Shown: one piece after another, positions 41,522 through 50,549 of the stretch | How positions within the stretch are numbered: position 1 is the stretch's first letter | Layout: every line of letters begins with the position of its first letter | Source of the DNA: Lachnospiraceae bacterium | GTDB lineage: Bacteria > Bacillota > Clostridia > Lachnospirales > Lachnospiraceae | Direction: 5' to 3' | Length of the DNA: 64,000 nucleotides | NCBI GenBank assembly: GCA_017619615.1 | Contig: JAFZRY010000010.1 | Span: forward strand, 1 to 64,000 | Made by a program: the position numbers and the translations under genes | The notes under the pieces: generated by a model | Database searches by the model: none | The model's input: only the letters and a program-made list of their open reading frames with translations | What the model was told of the DNA's origin: nothing

Positions 41522-42739
41522 TCAGAAATCGACCTCGGTGTCGTAGTAGCAGCACTTCAGCAGCTTTTCCATCTCTTCCTGGGACGGCTGGCGGGGGTTG
41601 GAGCCCGTGCAGGCATCGCCGATGGCGTTCTTCGCGATCTCGGGCAGTCTTTCCAGGAAGACCTTCTCCGGTACGAAGCCCTGCTCGGTCGGATAGCTGT
41701 CCGCGCCGTAGTGGCCGATGCAGTGAGGGATGTTCAGCTGGTCGTTCATGTCGCGCAGGAACTTGATCAGCAGGGCGACCTTTTCGTCGTCGTTCGCGCC
41801 GCCCAGGCCCATGTAGTCCACAATCACGCCGTAGCGCTTCTTCGCGACCGGATCCTTCGCGTTGAACGCGATGACCTTAGGCAGGTACATGGCGTTGGCC
41901 GCGCCGTGGATGATGTGGGCGCCGTAGTCGGCAAACGCCGCGCCGGTCTTGTGGGCCATGGAGTGGACGATGCCCAGCAGGGCGTTGGAGAAGGCCATGC
42001 CGGCCAGGCACTGCGCGTTGTGCATGCGGTCACGGGCTTCCATGTCGCCGTTGTAGGACGGGACCAGATCCTTCATGATCATCTCGATGGCGTGGATCGC
42101 CAGCGGATCGGTGTAGTCGCTGTTGGCGGTGGAAACGTACGCTTCGACGGCGTGGGTCATGGCGTCCATACCGGTGTGGGCCACCAGCTTCTTGGGCATG
42201 GTCTCGGCCAGCTCGGGATCCACGATGGCGACGTCCGGGGTGATCTCGAAGTCCGCGATCGGGTACTTGATGCCTTTTTCGTAATCCGTGATGATGGAGA
42301 ACGCGGTGACTTCGGTGGCGGTGCCGCTGGTGGAAGAAACGGCTACGAAATGCGCTTTCCGGCGCAGTTCGGGAATACCGAAGACTTTGCACATGTCTTC
42401 AAACGTGCATTCCGGATATTCGTACTTGATCCACATGGCCTTGGCCGCGTCGATGGGCGAGCCGCCGCCGATGGCCACGATCCAGTCGGGGCCGAACTCC
42501 AGCATGGTCTGGGCGCCTTTCATGACGGTCTCCACGGAAGGATCGGATTCGATGCCTTCAATGATGGCGACTTCCATGCCGGCCTCTTCCAGATAAGCCT
42601 TGGCCCGGTCAAGGAAGCCGAAGCGCTTCATGGAGCCGCCGCCGACGCAGATCACGGCCTTGGTGCCTTTCAGGTTCTTCAGGTTCTCCAGGGAACCTTT
42701 GCCGAAATAGATGTCTCTGGGCAGTGTAAAACGTGCCAT
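41522..42739 (-). CDS. Iron-containing alcohol dehydrogenase
   Basis: 405 residues. Type III ADH with the NAD(P) loop A-I-G-G-G-S-P-I-D-A-A-K and metal ligands in H-T-G-M-D-A-M-T-H-A-V-E and H-S-M-A-H-K then H-G-A-A-N-A. It interconverts an aldehyde and alcohol, most likely in fermentation; relatives include butanol and 1,3-propanediol dehydrogenases, and the exact substrate is not readable. AAGGAGG before ATG 42739. Compact codon choice suggests high expression. Confidence 0.9.
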   Translation of the reverse strand: MARFTLPRDIYFGKGSLENLKNLKGTKAVICVGGGSMKRFGFLDRAKAYLEEAGMEVAIIEGIESDPSVETVMKGAQTMLEFGPDWIVAIGGGSPIDAAKAMWIKYEYPECTFEDMCKVFGIPELRRKAHFVAVSSTSGTATEVTAFSIITDYEKGIKYPIADFEITPDVAIVDPELAETMPKKLVAHTGMDAMTHAVEAYVSTANSDYTDPLAIHAIEMIMKDLVPSYNGDMEARDRMHNAQCLAGMAFSNALLGIVHSMAHKTGAAFADYGAHIIHGAANAMYLPKVIAFNAKDPVAKKRYGVIVDYMGLGGANDDEKVALLIKFLRDMNDQLNIPHCIGHYGADSYPTEQGFVPEKVFLERLPEIAKNAIGDACTGSNPRQPSQEEMEKLLKCCYYDTEVDF

Positions 42740-42803
42740 TTTCAGTTCCTCCTTTATAGTTGCCGCCGGTCTCCCGTGCGGACTGAGGTTTAAATGATAT
42801 GAA

Positions 42804-44255
42804 TTATTTAAAATATTTCCGGATCAGCCTCCTTGCCGTTTCCGGATCCCCGTCGTACGGCTCGCGGTAGCCGCCGGCCTGGATCAGATACGGCTGGCGG
42901 CCCTGGCCCAGCAGGAGGACCAGGTCGTGGGGCCGTGCCTTTTGAATGATATATTCGATGGCGTCCTCGCGCTGCTTCCGGAACACGCCCGGACAGCCCT
43001 GCTTCGCGGCACTCTCCAGGATGACGGTGCCGATCGCGGCCGGATCCTCGTCGCGGGGGTCGTCCGACGTGGCGACGATCTCGTCGCAGAAGCGGCCGGC
43101 GATCTCGCCCATGATGGGCCGTTTGCCCGTATCGCGCCGCCCGGTGCAGCCGAACACGGCGTAGACCTTGCCTTCCGGATCGCGCACCTTCTGCGCGAAT
43201 TCGAACACCTTCTCGAACGCGTCCGGCGTGTGCGCGAAGTCCGCGATCACGTGGTAGCTCTGCCCCTCGTCCACGACCTCCATGCGGCCGGGGACCTGCG
43301 GGATGTTCTCCAGCAGCGGGACCATCTGCTCCAGCGTCATTCCCTGCGTATTGGCGGCCGCGATCACGGCCAGCAGGTTGCTGACGTTGTAGCCCGCGAT
43401 CAGGTTGCAGCGCACGGAATATTCCCGGCCGCCGTGCCGCAGCGTGAACGTGGTGAAGCGCGGCCCCAGCACGACGTCTTCCGCCTGGTAATCCGCGTTC
43501 CGTCCGGGCTCCCGGCTGTAGGTGACCACCGGGCACGCGCAGCAGGCCCGCAGTTCCTCCAGCGTCGGATCGTCCGCGTTCAGCACGGCGATCCCGTCGG
43601 GCTTCATGCCCTTGAAAAGCATCTTCTTGGCCTCGAAATAGGCCTCCATCGTCTTATGGTAATCCAGGTGGTCGCGCGTCAGGTTGGTGAACACCGCGCA
43701 GTCCACGTCGATGTTTTCCGCGCGCCGCTGCACCAGCCCGTGGGAGGAGATCTCCACGGCCGCCGCCTGCATCCCGGCCTCGACCATCTCTGCGAGGTCG
43801 CTCTGCAGTTCGATCTGGTCCGGCGTGGTCAGGGACGCGTTCCGGTGCACGTTATTATATTCGACGCCGACGGTGCCGATGTAGCCGGTGGGTTTGACGT
43901 GCGAATACAGGCTGCGCAGGATCATCGTGATGGTGGTCTTGCCGTTCGTGCCGGTCACGCCGAAGATCGTCATTTTTTTACTGGGGCTGTCAAAAAACAG
44001 GTCGCTGACCCGGTTCAGTTCCCCCGTCACGTCATCAGCAAGGATGTAGACGACGCCGGGCACTTCCTCCAGCGGCTTGCTGTGCACGATGGCCACCGCG
44101 CCGGCCGCAGCCGCTTTCCCCGCGTAGGCGTGGCCGTCGCTTTCCAGGCCGACCAGGCAGAAGAAGACGTCCCCGGGCCGGACTTTGCGCGAATCCAGCG
44201 CCAGCCCCGTTACTTCAATATCAGAATCCACGGAAAACAATTGAGAGAGTTTCAT
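42804..44255 (-). CDS. murE: UDP-N-acetylmuramoyl-tripeptide synthetase
   Basis: 483 residues. ATP loop G-V-T-G-T-N-G-K-T-T, the Y-F-E-A-K-K carbamylated-lysine region and the substrate-selecting D-D-P-R motif (S-D-D-P-R-D-E-D-P). The Arg in this motif is typical of enzymes that add meso-diaminopimelate (D-N-P-R in E. coli), against D-N-P-A in lysine enzymes. Adds the third residue of the peptidoglycan stem in the cytoplasm. No other mur gene is adjacent. Confidence 0.93.
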   Translation of the reverse strand: MKLSQLFSVDSDIEVTGLALDSRKVRPGDVFFCLVGLESDGHAYAGKAAAAGAVAIVHSKPLEEVPGVVYILADDVTGELNRVSDLFFDSPSKKMTIFGVTGTNGKTTITMILRSLYSHVKPTGYIGTVGVEYNNVHRNASLTTPDQIELQSDLAEMVEAGMQAAAVEISSHGLVQRRAENIDVDCAVFTNLTRDHLDYHKTMEAYFEAKKMLFKGMKPDGIAVLNADDPTLEELRACCACPVVTYSREPGRNADYQAEDVVLGPRFTTFTLRHGGREYSVRCNLIAGYNVSNLLAVIAAANTQGMTLEQMVPLLENIPQVPGRMEVVDEGQSYHVIADFAHTPDAFEKVFEFAQKVRDPEGKVYAVFGCTGRRDTGKRPIMGEIAGRFCDEIVATSDDPRDEDPAAIGTVILESAAKQGCPGVFRKQREDAIEYIIQKARPHDLVLLLGQGRQPYLIQAGGYREPYDGDPETARRLIRKYFK

Positions 44256-44292
44256 ACCGTATCCTTTCTCCGCCTGCGGGCGGGCCGGGAGA

Positions 44293-44604
44293 TCACACCA
44301 GGTGTTTTTCCATCGCAGAAGCCAGCAGCTTCATCATCCGGACCTTGAGCTCATGATCCTCGGTGATGAGGTCGTAGACCGCGTCCTCGGACAGCACGCC
44401 GCGCTTTAAGTCCCGCGGCAGTTTGCCGGACTCGTCGTCTTCATAATCCTTCAGCCAGCGGGCGGAGCCATAATAATCGCTCAGTTTTTTGTAAGCCTTC
44501 TGGGCGGCTTCATATTCCTCCAGCGCGTCCGCCATGCGGCGCACGGCCGCGGCGGAGACGTCCAGGCACTGTTCCATTTCTCTGATCCGTTCGATCTGAT
44601 TCAT
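44293..44604 (-). CDS. DUF4298 protein
   Basis: 103 residues, mostly helical, with Y-Y-G-S-x-x-W-x-x-D-Y and G-V-L-S-E-D-A-V-Y-D, the signature of DUF4298. No function is known. It starts at the base before the phosphatase stop codon ends (no gap), so the two are likely translationally coupled. Confidence 0.83.
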   Translation of the reverse strand: MNQIERIREMEQCLDVSAAAVRRMADALEEYEAAQKAYKKLSDYYGSARWLKDYEDDESGKLPRDLKRGVLSEDAVYDLITEDHELKVRMMKLLASAMEKHLV

Positions 44605-45981
44605 TTATGCCTCCTTTTCCGGACCTGAAACGGCCCGGCTGCCCTTGTATTCCAGACACAGCATGGTGATATCGTCAAACTGCTCATAGCCCTGCACGTG
44701 GTCTTCCAGGCCGGCTTTCACGGCCTGAAGGATGCTGTCCACGCTTTCCGCCTCATGCGCCTCGAGGCAGGCCATCAGGCGCTCCTCGCCGTACAGCGCG
44801 TGCGTCCGGTCCTCCGCCTCGGTCACGCCGTCGGTGTAGAGGAAAATCTTGTCGCCGGGGAGCAGGGTAAGGCTGTCCTCTTTGTAGGAGATGCCTTCCA
44901 TGCCGCCCAGGATGAAGCCGCCCTTGCGGCGCAGCCAGGTGCGCTCGCCCTCCGCAGAGAGGACGACGGGCGGATTATGGCCCGCGTTCACGAAACGCAG
45001 CTGCCCGGTGGACAGCTCCAGAATCCCGATCCAGGCGGTGACGAACATGTCCGCCTCGTTGTTTTCGCACAGGCTTTCGTTGGCCCGCCGGACCGCCTCC
45101 GCCAGCGGCGACAGGTCGCGGACGCAGTGCTGCAGGATCTGTTTGGCGCGCACCATGAACAGGGCACCGGAGATGTTCTTGCCGGACACGTCGCCGATCA
45201 GGAATGCGAGGTGATCCCGGTCCACGAAGAAGAAATCGTAGAAATCCCCGCCCACTTCCTTCGCGGCGTCCATGTCCGCGGCCAGCGCGACTTCCTTGCG
45301 GCCGGGATAGCTTTCCGAGATGGGCGGCATCAGCGAATGCTGGATGGTGGTGGCCGTCTTTAAGTCGGACTGCATGCGGCCTTTTTCGATGGTCAGGTCG
45401 CGCTGCTGCTCGATATAGCGGATCATGAAAATCATCAGCGTGAAGCCGACGGAATTGATCAGGATGAACGGGATATAGATCGCCTTTACGATCTCCAGGG
45501 CCGTCTCCCAGGGCTTGACCATGACCAGGACGACGCCCAGGTGGAAGTTTTCCATGACGAAGCCGGTCAGGAACGCCCGCAGCGGGCTGGTCAGCGTGCT
45601 GCGCATCCGGTTCGCCAGAAGCCCGCAGGCCAGGCCGATGCAGCAGGTCGCCACCACGCAGGGCGTCGCCGTGATGCCGCCCATCGAATGACGGTGGATG
45701 CCGGCGATCACGCCGCCCAGCAGTCCGCCGAGCGGCCCGCCCGTAAAGCCGGCCAGCATCGGCCCGATATCGCGCACGGAAATGACGGCGCCGTGATAAT
45801 CCAGCCCCGCCAGGTTGCCGTATATGCCGAAAAGGCCGCCCAGCAGGCCGGCGGCCACTATATGCTTCCAGCTTTTATTCTGCTGGCCCAGGTTCCGCAG
45901 CAGATTGCTGCCCGCGATCACGGCAGCCACCACCAGGATGACGGCCATGGTCCCGGTCATTTGGATAAAGTACTCGCGCAT
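44605..45981 (-). CDS. LytS-type membrane sensor with SpoIIE/PP2C phosphatase domain
   Basis: 458 residues from ATG 45981 (GGGGAGG 5 bases upstream; an earlier ATG at 45996 lacks this). Residues about 1-190 form the 5TM-5TMR_LYT sensor seen in LytS, with G-x-x-x-G-x-P-x-x-G-x-x-x-G. A short helix follows (Q-S-D-L-K-T-A-T-T-I-Q). Residues about 225-445 are a PP2C-like SpoIIE phosphatase with E-V-G-G-D-F-Y-D-F, G-D-V-S-G-K-N-I-S-G-A, N-A-G-H-N-P-P and Y-T-D-G-V-T-E. It probably dephosphorylates an anti-sigma-factor antagonist in response to an envelope or small-ligand signal. No antagonist or sigma gene is adjacent. Confidence 0.9.
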   Translation of the reverse strand: MREYFIQMTGTMAVILVVAAVIAGSNLLRNLGQQNKSWKHIVAAGLLGGLFGIYGNLAGLDYHGAVISVRDIGPMLAGFTGGPLGGLLGGVIAGIHRHSMGGITATPCVVATCCIGLACGLLANRMRSTLTSPLRAFLTGFVMENFHLGVVLVMVKPWETALEIVKAIYIPFILINSVGFTLMIFMIRYIEQQRDLTIEKGRMQSDLKTATTIQHSLMPPISESYPGRKEVALAADMDAAKEVGGDFYDFFFVDRDHLAFLIGDVSGKNISGALFMVRAKQILQHCVRDLSPLAEAVRRANESLCENNEADMFVTAWIGILELSTGQLRFVNAGHNPPVVLSAEGERTWLRRKGGFILGGMEGISYKEDSLTLLPGDKIFLYTDGVTEAEDRTHALYGEERLMACLEAHEAESVDSILQAVKAGLEDHVQGYEQFDDITMLCLEYKGSRAVSGPEKEA

Positions 45982-46042
45982 GACGCCTCCCCGCATCGGA
46001 ATCGCTTTTTGCCATTATAGCCTCTTTTCCGCCGCACTGCAA

Positions 46043-46068
46043 GAAAAAAAGGGGCCCGGAGGCCCCTT
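46043..46068 (-). terminator. Terminator of glnA
   Basis: AAGGGGCC (46049-46056) and GGCCCCTT (46061-46068) pair around CGGA; the minus strand continues in eight T. Confidence 0.92.
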
Positions 46069-46086
46069 CGCGGGATCGTGCGATCC

Positions 46087-47511
46087 TCAGCTGTTGTAAT
46101 AGCGGTCGAATTCCGCGGCGGTAGGGATCCTGGCCAGGTCCGCGCATTCTTTCCGCTTGTTCTTGATAAAGTTGACGATCAGGTCCTCCGGGAACACGCC
46201 GCCAACGGTCAGGTAGTCGTGGTCCTTTTCCAGGGCGTCCAGCGCCTTTTCCAGGCTGGTGGGCAGGCTCTGCAGTTTGGCCTTTTCCTCATCCGGCAGA
46301 TGGAAGAGGTTGAAGTCGTACGGGCCCCAGCCGTTTTTCTTGGGATCGATCTTGTTCTTGATGCCGTCCAGGCCGGCCATCAGCAGGGCCGCGTAGCAGA
46401 AGTATGGGTTGCAGGTGGCGTCGGGGTTGCGGATCTCGAAGCGGCGCATGTTCGGGGTCTTGGCGTAGGCCGGGATGCGGATGACGGCGCTGCGGTTGGA
46501 GGTCGCGTAGCCGACCGTCACGGGCGCTTCGAAGCCGGGCACCAGCCGCTTGAACGAGTTGGTGCTGGGGTTGGTGATCGCGCAGAGCGAATTGATGTGC
46601 TTCAGCAGGCCGCCCATGAAATAGTGGGCCGTTTTGCTGAGGTGGGCGTAGCCCTTGTCGTCCGAGAACACGGGCTTGTCGCCCTTCATCAGCAGCATGT
46701 GCACGTGCATGCCGCTGCCGGCTTCGCCGAAGATGGGCTTGGGCATGAAGGTCGCGCTCATACCGAAATCCTGGGCGGTGTTCTTGATGATGTACTTGAT
46801 CATCATGGAATTGTCCGCCATTTTGGACATCTCGCCCAGCAGGGGCTCGATCTCGAACTGGCCGCCGGCGCCGACTTCCGGATGATGGTATTTGACGGGG
46901 ATGCCGGCTTCTTCCATGTGCAGCACCATCTGGCTGCGGCAGTCATAGGTGGTGTCGTAAGGTTTGGCGATGTGGTAGTTCTTCTGGTAGGGCACGACGT
47001 TGCCGGTGCCGTCCGAATCGCTGTTCCAGTAGGCCTGGTTGAAGTCCACGTGCGCTTCCTGGTGGCTGGAGTCGACGCGCCAGCCGGCTTCGTCGAACAG
47101 GTAGAACTCGAATTCCGGCAGGATCAGCATCTTGTCCGCCACGCCGGTGCTGCGCATGTATTCTTCGGCCGCCAGCACGATGTTCCGGGGGTACTGCGGC
47201 AGGGGACGGTTGCTGGGGTAATCGATGATCATGGCGTTGCCCGTCATCGACAGCGTGGGGATCTCGCAGAAGGGATCGACGATGGCCGTGGTCACGTCCG
47301 GGATGAAGACCATGTCGCTCTTTTCCACCACCGCATAGCCGTAGTTGGAGGCGTCGAACCCGATGCCGTTCACCAGGGTCTCTTCACTGAAATGCCCGGC
47401 GGGGATCGTCACGTGGCGGAAAGCGCCGTTAATGTCCACCATTTTGCAGTCCAGCATCTTGATGTCTTCATCTTTAATGAACTGGATGACTTCCTTGGCG
47501 TTATTAAACAT
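46087..47511 (-). CDS. glnA: Glutamine synthetase type I
   Basis: 474 residues, AGGAGG before ATG 47511. Motifs include E-V-G-A-G-G-Q-F-E-I, G-S-G-M-H-V-H, N-P-S-T-N-S-F-K-R-L-V-P-G-F-E-A-P-V and R-R-F-E-I-R-N-P-D. It makes glutamine from glutamate, ammonia and ATP. The place of the adenylylated Tyr397 of E. coli (N-L-Y-D-L-P) reads N-L-F-H-L-P, so it cannot be adenylylated there; control by feedback and regulators is expected instead. A second, type III enzyme is encoded at the right end of the window. Confidence 0.94.
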   Translation of the reverse strand: MFNNAKEVIQFIKDEDIKMLDCKMVDINGAFRHVTIPAGHFSEETLVNGIGFDASNYGYAVVEKSDMVFIPDVTTAIVDPFCEIPTLSMTGNAMIIDYPSNRPLPQYPRNIVLAAEEYMRSTGVADKMLILPEFEFYLFDEAGWRVDSSHQEAHVDFNQAYWNSDSDGTGNVVPYQKNYHIAKPYDTTYDCRSQMVLHMEEAGIPVKYHHPEVGAGGQFEIEPLLGEMSKMADNSMMIKYIIKNTAQDFGMSATFMPKPIFGEAGSGMHVHMLLMKGDKPVFSDDKGYAHLSKTAHYFMGGLLKHINSLCAITNPSTNSFKRLVPGFEAPVTVGYATSNRSAVIRIPAYAKTPNMRRFEIRNPDATCNPYFCYAALLMAGLDGIKNKIDPKKNGWGPYDFNLFHLPDEEKAKLQSLPTSLEKALDALEKDHDYLTVGGVFPEDLIVNFIKNKRKECADLARIPTAAEFDRYYNS

Positions 47512-47601
47512 GGGATAATACCTCCTGAGAAATAAAATATTCGGTTGTTACGGTCTGAACTGTTATGAAAAGAGTACCACGGGGACGGGGCCTTGTCAAG
47601 G

Positions 47602-48519
47602 TCATCCTTTCCGTTTCGGGGCTTCCGCGTCTTTTTCGCCACGGTTTTCCAGGTAGGTATTAACAAAAAGGAGGCAGCACTCGTCCAGCGGGGCGTCGTC
47701 GTCGCCGTGCGCCACCATCAGCGAAATGATGCGGGAAGGGACGATGATGTCCGCGGTGCGGCGGGACGCGCTCTGGTCCCGGGCCATGGCCATGACGGCT
47801 TCGCGGATGTCCCTGCCGGCGTATTCCTCCTGATACATGCGGGCTTCCTTCGCCTTGCGGCGGTCGTAGCTGCCGTTATGCAGGAGGCGCAGCAGGGCCG
47901 TGATGCCGTAAATGATGGGGCCGATGGCCAGGAGGGGGATCCAGACCGGCAGCCGGGTGGCAAAGCCGTAAAAATCGTTCCAGCCGCCGTTCTGCTCACC
48001 GATCACGACCACCATGATGAAATATACGATCCCGTAAATGATCGTGGGGATCAGCGCCAGCCACGCCTCTTTTCTGGTGATGCGGTGGTCGCTGATAAAG
48101 AAGCAGAAGGCGATGATGGCCAGGATCGGGCACACCCCGTGCAGGAAAAAGCGGGAGCCGGTGAAGATCAGGACGAAGCCCTTGACCGGCGCCAGCAGGA
48201 ACAGCGACACCAGGAAGGTCAGCGTCACGCCGGTGGCCCCTATCAGGTTCAGCACGACGATCCAGTTCGGCAGGTGGTAATTATTCTTGCGCAGCCCGTC
48301 GACGGTATAGGGAAGGACCAGCGCCAGCGCGACGGCTTCCAGGATATTGGAATTGACCGTGAACATGCAGAAGGTGCGGATGCCCATGTGGTCGAAGTTC
48401 TCGTCGTAGATCGTGGTAAGGTTCATGGTCACGCCGGCGCAGACGCAGATCACCACGGCGGCGGCGCTGATCAGGGCCAGCAGGCACTGGGTCCGGTTGT
48501 AGCGCAGTACGGAATTCAT
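47602..48519 (-). CDS. Pr6Pr-like integral membrane protein, paralogue 2
   Basis: 305 residues, similar to the protein at 16517 over its whole length: same helix pattern, same T-F-C-M-F-T-V-N-S-N block, same W-N-D-F-Y-G-F-A-T-R loop, and a comparable C-terminal cytoplasmic tail. A basic end (K-R-K-G) replaces the other copy's acidic end. Function unknown. It lies between glnA (downstream) and a MATE gene whose stop is 31 bp upstream. Confidence 0.75.
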   Translation of the reverse strand: MNSVLRYNRTQCLLALISAAAVVICVCAGVTMNLTTIYDENFDHMGIRTFCMFTVNSNILEAVALALVLPYTVDGLRKNNYHLPNWIVVLNLIGATGVTLTFLVSLFLLAPVKGFVLIFTGSRFFLHGVCPILAIIAFCFFISDHRITRKEAWLALIPTIIYGIVYFIMVVVIGEQNGGWNDFYGFATRLPVWIPLLAIGPIIYGITALLRLLHNGSYDRRKAKEARMYQEEYAGRDIREAVMAMARDQSASRRTADIIVPSRIISLMVAHGDDDAPLDECCLLFVNTYLENRGEKDAEAPKRKG

Positions 48520-48550
48520 AGTTCGCTCCTATGTATGTTTTTTACGGATC

Positions 48551-49942
48551 TCACTGCAGATCCGGTTTCATCTTTTTGAGTTCCGAGGCGGCCAGCGGCA
48601 CCGCCAGGACGAAGGCCAGGACGTCCGCGCAGGCCTGGGTCATCTCCACGCCGGCCAGGCCCAGCAGCGGGGGCAGGACCAGGATCAGCGGGATGAAGAA
48701 CAGCCCGCTGCGAGCGGAAGCGGTCACGGACGCTTTCACGCCCTTTCCGGTGGCCTGCAGCATCATGTTGGAGATGACCACCGTGGCCTGCAGCGGGAGA
48801 GCGGCCGCCTGCCAGCGGAGCGCGGCCTTGCCGACCTCGATCACGGCCGGGTCATCGCGGAAGAAACCGATAATGGACGGCGCGAAGATCAGGCAGAGCA
48901 CGGACATCCCCAGCAGGAACAGCGTCCCGTAGCGGACGCAGAAGAAATAGCCCTCGCGGACACGCTCCTTTTTGCCGGCCCCGTAATTGAACGCGCAGAC
49001 CGGCTGGTAGCCCTGGCCGAAGCCGATCAGGGCGCTGTACACGAACATGATCACGCGCGTGGTCACGCTCATGCCCGCGATCGCGGCGTCACCGTACACG
49101 CCGGCGGCCCGGTTCAAGAGGATCGTGGCCACGGACGCCAATCCCTGGCGGAAGAGGGCGGGAATGCCCCCGTTGACGATTTCCAGCAGGTAATAGCCGT
49201 TCAGCCGCACGTTTTTGGCCTGCAGGCGGATGTTCCCGCCTTTCTTCGTGCCCGCGAGCAGGACGAAAAAGCTGATGATCTGGCCCGTGATTGTCGCCAG
49301 CGCCGCACCGCTCACCTCCATCCGGAAGACGAAGATCAGCAGCGGGTCCAGCCCGATGTTCAGGACGGCGCCGCACAGAAGCCCCGCCATCGCGTACACC
49401 GCGCTGCCCTGGTACCGCAGCTGGTTGTTCAGCACGAACTGGCCCGTCATGAACGGCGCGCCGATCGCGATGATGCGCAGGTACTGCACGGTATACGTTT
49501 CCGTGCTGGGCGAAGCCCCCAGGAAAACGGCCAGCTTCGGCGCGGACACGATGATCAGCGCCATCAGCAGCAACCCGATGATGAAGGAGAGCGCGAGCCC
49601 AGTGGCGGCCATTTCCTCCGCCTCCCGTTTCTTCCCGGCCCCGAGCCGCCGGGACATGAAATTCCCGGACCCCTGCCCGCAGAAAAAACCGAACGCCTGG
49701 ATGACCGCCATCACCGAAAACGCCAGCCCCACCGCCGCGGTCGCCGCCGTAGAGATCCTCCCCACGAAAAACGTATCCGCCGCATTATAAATAGCCGTCA
49801 CCAGCATACTGATGATCGTCGGCACCGCCAGCCTCGGGATCAGCTTCTTCACCGGCGTCTCCGTCAGATCCCGGTACCTCGCCCGCGCCGCTTCCTCCTG
49901 CGCTCCTGCGTTTTCTCGGTTTTTACTCGGCTCATTATTCAT
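48551..49942 (-). CDS. MATE family efflux transporter
   Basis: 463 residues, twelve helices in two halves. N-half motif Y-N-A-A-D-T-F-F-V-G-R-I-S and G-F-G-Q-G-Y-Q-P in the C half fit the DinF/MepA-like MATE branch, which exports cationic drugs or metabolites using Na+ or H+. A hydrophilic N-terminal extension of about 30 residues precedes the first helix. It is 10 bp downstream of the HD hydrolase. Confidence 0.9.
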   Translation of the reverse strand: MNNEPSKNRENAGAQEEAARARYRDLTETPVKKLIPRLAVPTIISMLVTAIYNAADTFFVGRISTAATAAVGLAFSVMAVIQAFGFFCGQGSGNFMSRRLGAGKKREAEEMAATGLALSFIIGLLLMALIIVSAPKLAVFLGASPSTETYTVQYLRIIAIGAPFMTGQFVLNNQLRYQGSAVYAMAGLLCGAVLNIGLDPLLIFVFRMEVSGAALATITGQIISFFVLLAGTKKGGNIRLQAKNVRLNGYYLLEIVNGGIPALFRQGLASVATILLNRAAGVYGDAAIAGMSVTTRVIMFVYSALIGFGQGYQPVCAFNYGAGKKERVREGYFFCVRYGTLFLLGMSVLCLIFAPSIIGFFRDDPAVIEVGKAALRWQAAALPLQATVVISNMMLQATGKGVKASVTASARSGLFFIPLILVLPPLLGLAGVEMTQACADVLAFVLAVPLAASELKKMKPDLQ

Positions 49943-49952
49943 GATTCAATAT

Positions 49953-50531
49953 TCACTGTTCATGAATCAATTCAAACTTGAGGATCCGTTCCTCGGTCTC
50001 TTCGCGGATCACCCTCCGCAGTTCCCTCAGATACGGCGAAAACGCTACCCTGTCCTCCGCGTAATGCCTGTTCAGCTCAAACTCGTGCGCCCCCCACGTC
50101 GCCAGATCCGATTCATTGTGCTGGATCACGGCTTCCAGGGAGTCCATCGCCTTGTAGATCCGCGCTTCGAGCGTCTCCCGCGCGATCATCTCGTCATACA
50201 GCGCCCGCATCTCCTCCCGGAAAGGAGAGGGGAGCGAGGCGACCCATTCCGTCAGCAGGTCCTCCTCGCGGGCCTCGTCCGCCGCCGTTTTGGCGGAAAC
50301 GGGGATGTCGCCGGTGAAGATCTCGCCGAGGTCGTGGATCAGGCACATTTTGAGGATCTTCAGCAGGTCCGCCTCCGGGAATTCGTCGCTGACCCAATAC
50401 GCCATCAGCGTCATGCGCCAGCTGTGCTCCGCCACGCTTTCGTGGCGGCCGCCGGAGGTGTAGCAGTGCCGGGTGGTGTCTTTCAGTTTTTCCGCCAGAT
50501 GCAGGAGTTCGAGTAATTTTGCTGCTTCCAT
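49953..50531 (-). CDS. HD-domain nucleotidase-like hydrolase
   Basis: 192 residues. HD motif ligands in E-H-S-W-R, I-H-D-L-G-E and a later D. The E-S-V-A-E-H-S-W and L-I-H-D-L-G-E-I-F-T-G-D-I-P pattern matches YfbR/HDDC2 5'-deoxynucleotidases. It likely dephosphorylates deoxynucleoside monophosphates. Same strand and near both neighbours, so probably part of a run with the dehydrogenase upstream. Confidence 0.85.
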   Translation of the reverse strand: MEAAKLLELLHLAEKLKDTTRHCYTSGGRHESVAEHSWRMTLMAYWVSDEFPEADLLKILKMCLIHDLGEIFTGDIPVSAKTAADEAREEDLLTEWVASLPSPFREEMRALYDEMIARETLEARIYKAMDSLEAVIQHNESDLATWGAHEFELNRHYAEDRVAFSPYLRELRRVIREETEERILKFELIHEQ

Positions 50532-50549
50532 GACTGTACGTTCTCCGGT

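Noticed and set aside
40811..42793. 660-codon plus-strand frame over the Nudix and iron ADH genes
   Set aside because: Both minus-strand genes have full motifs; the plus frame crosses two genes and a terminator.
42789..42812. TTTAAAT / ATTTAAA inverted repeat between murE and the iron ADH gene
   Set aside because: Short and purely AT; does not match the Rex motif I would expect for a fermentative dehydrogenase, and no promoter spacing fits.
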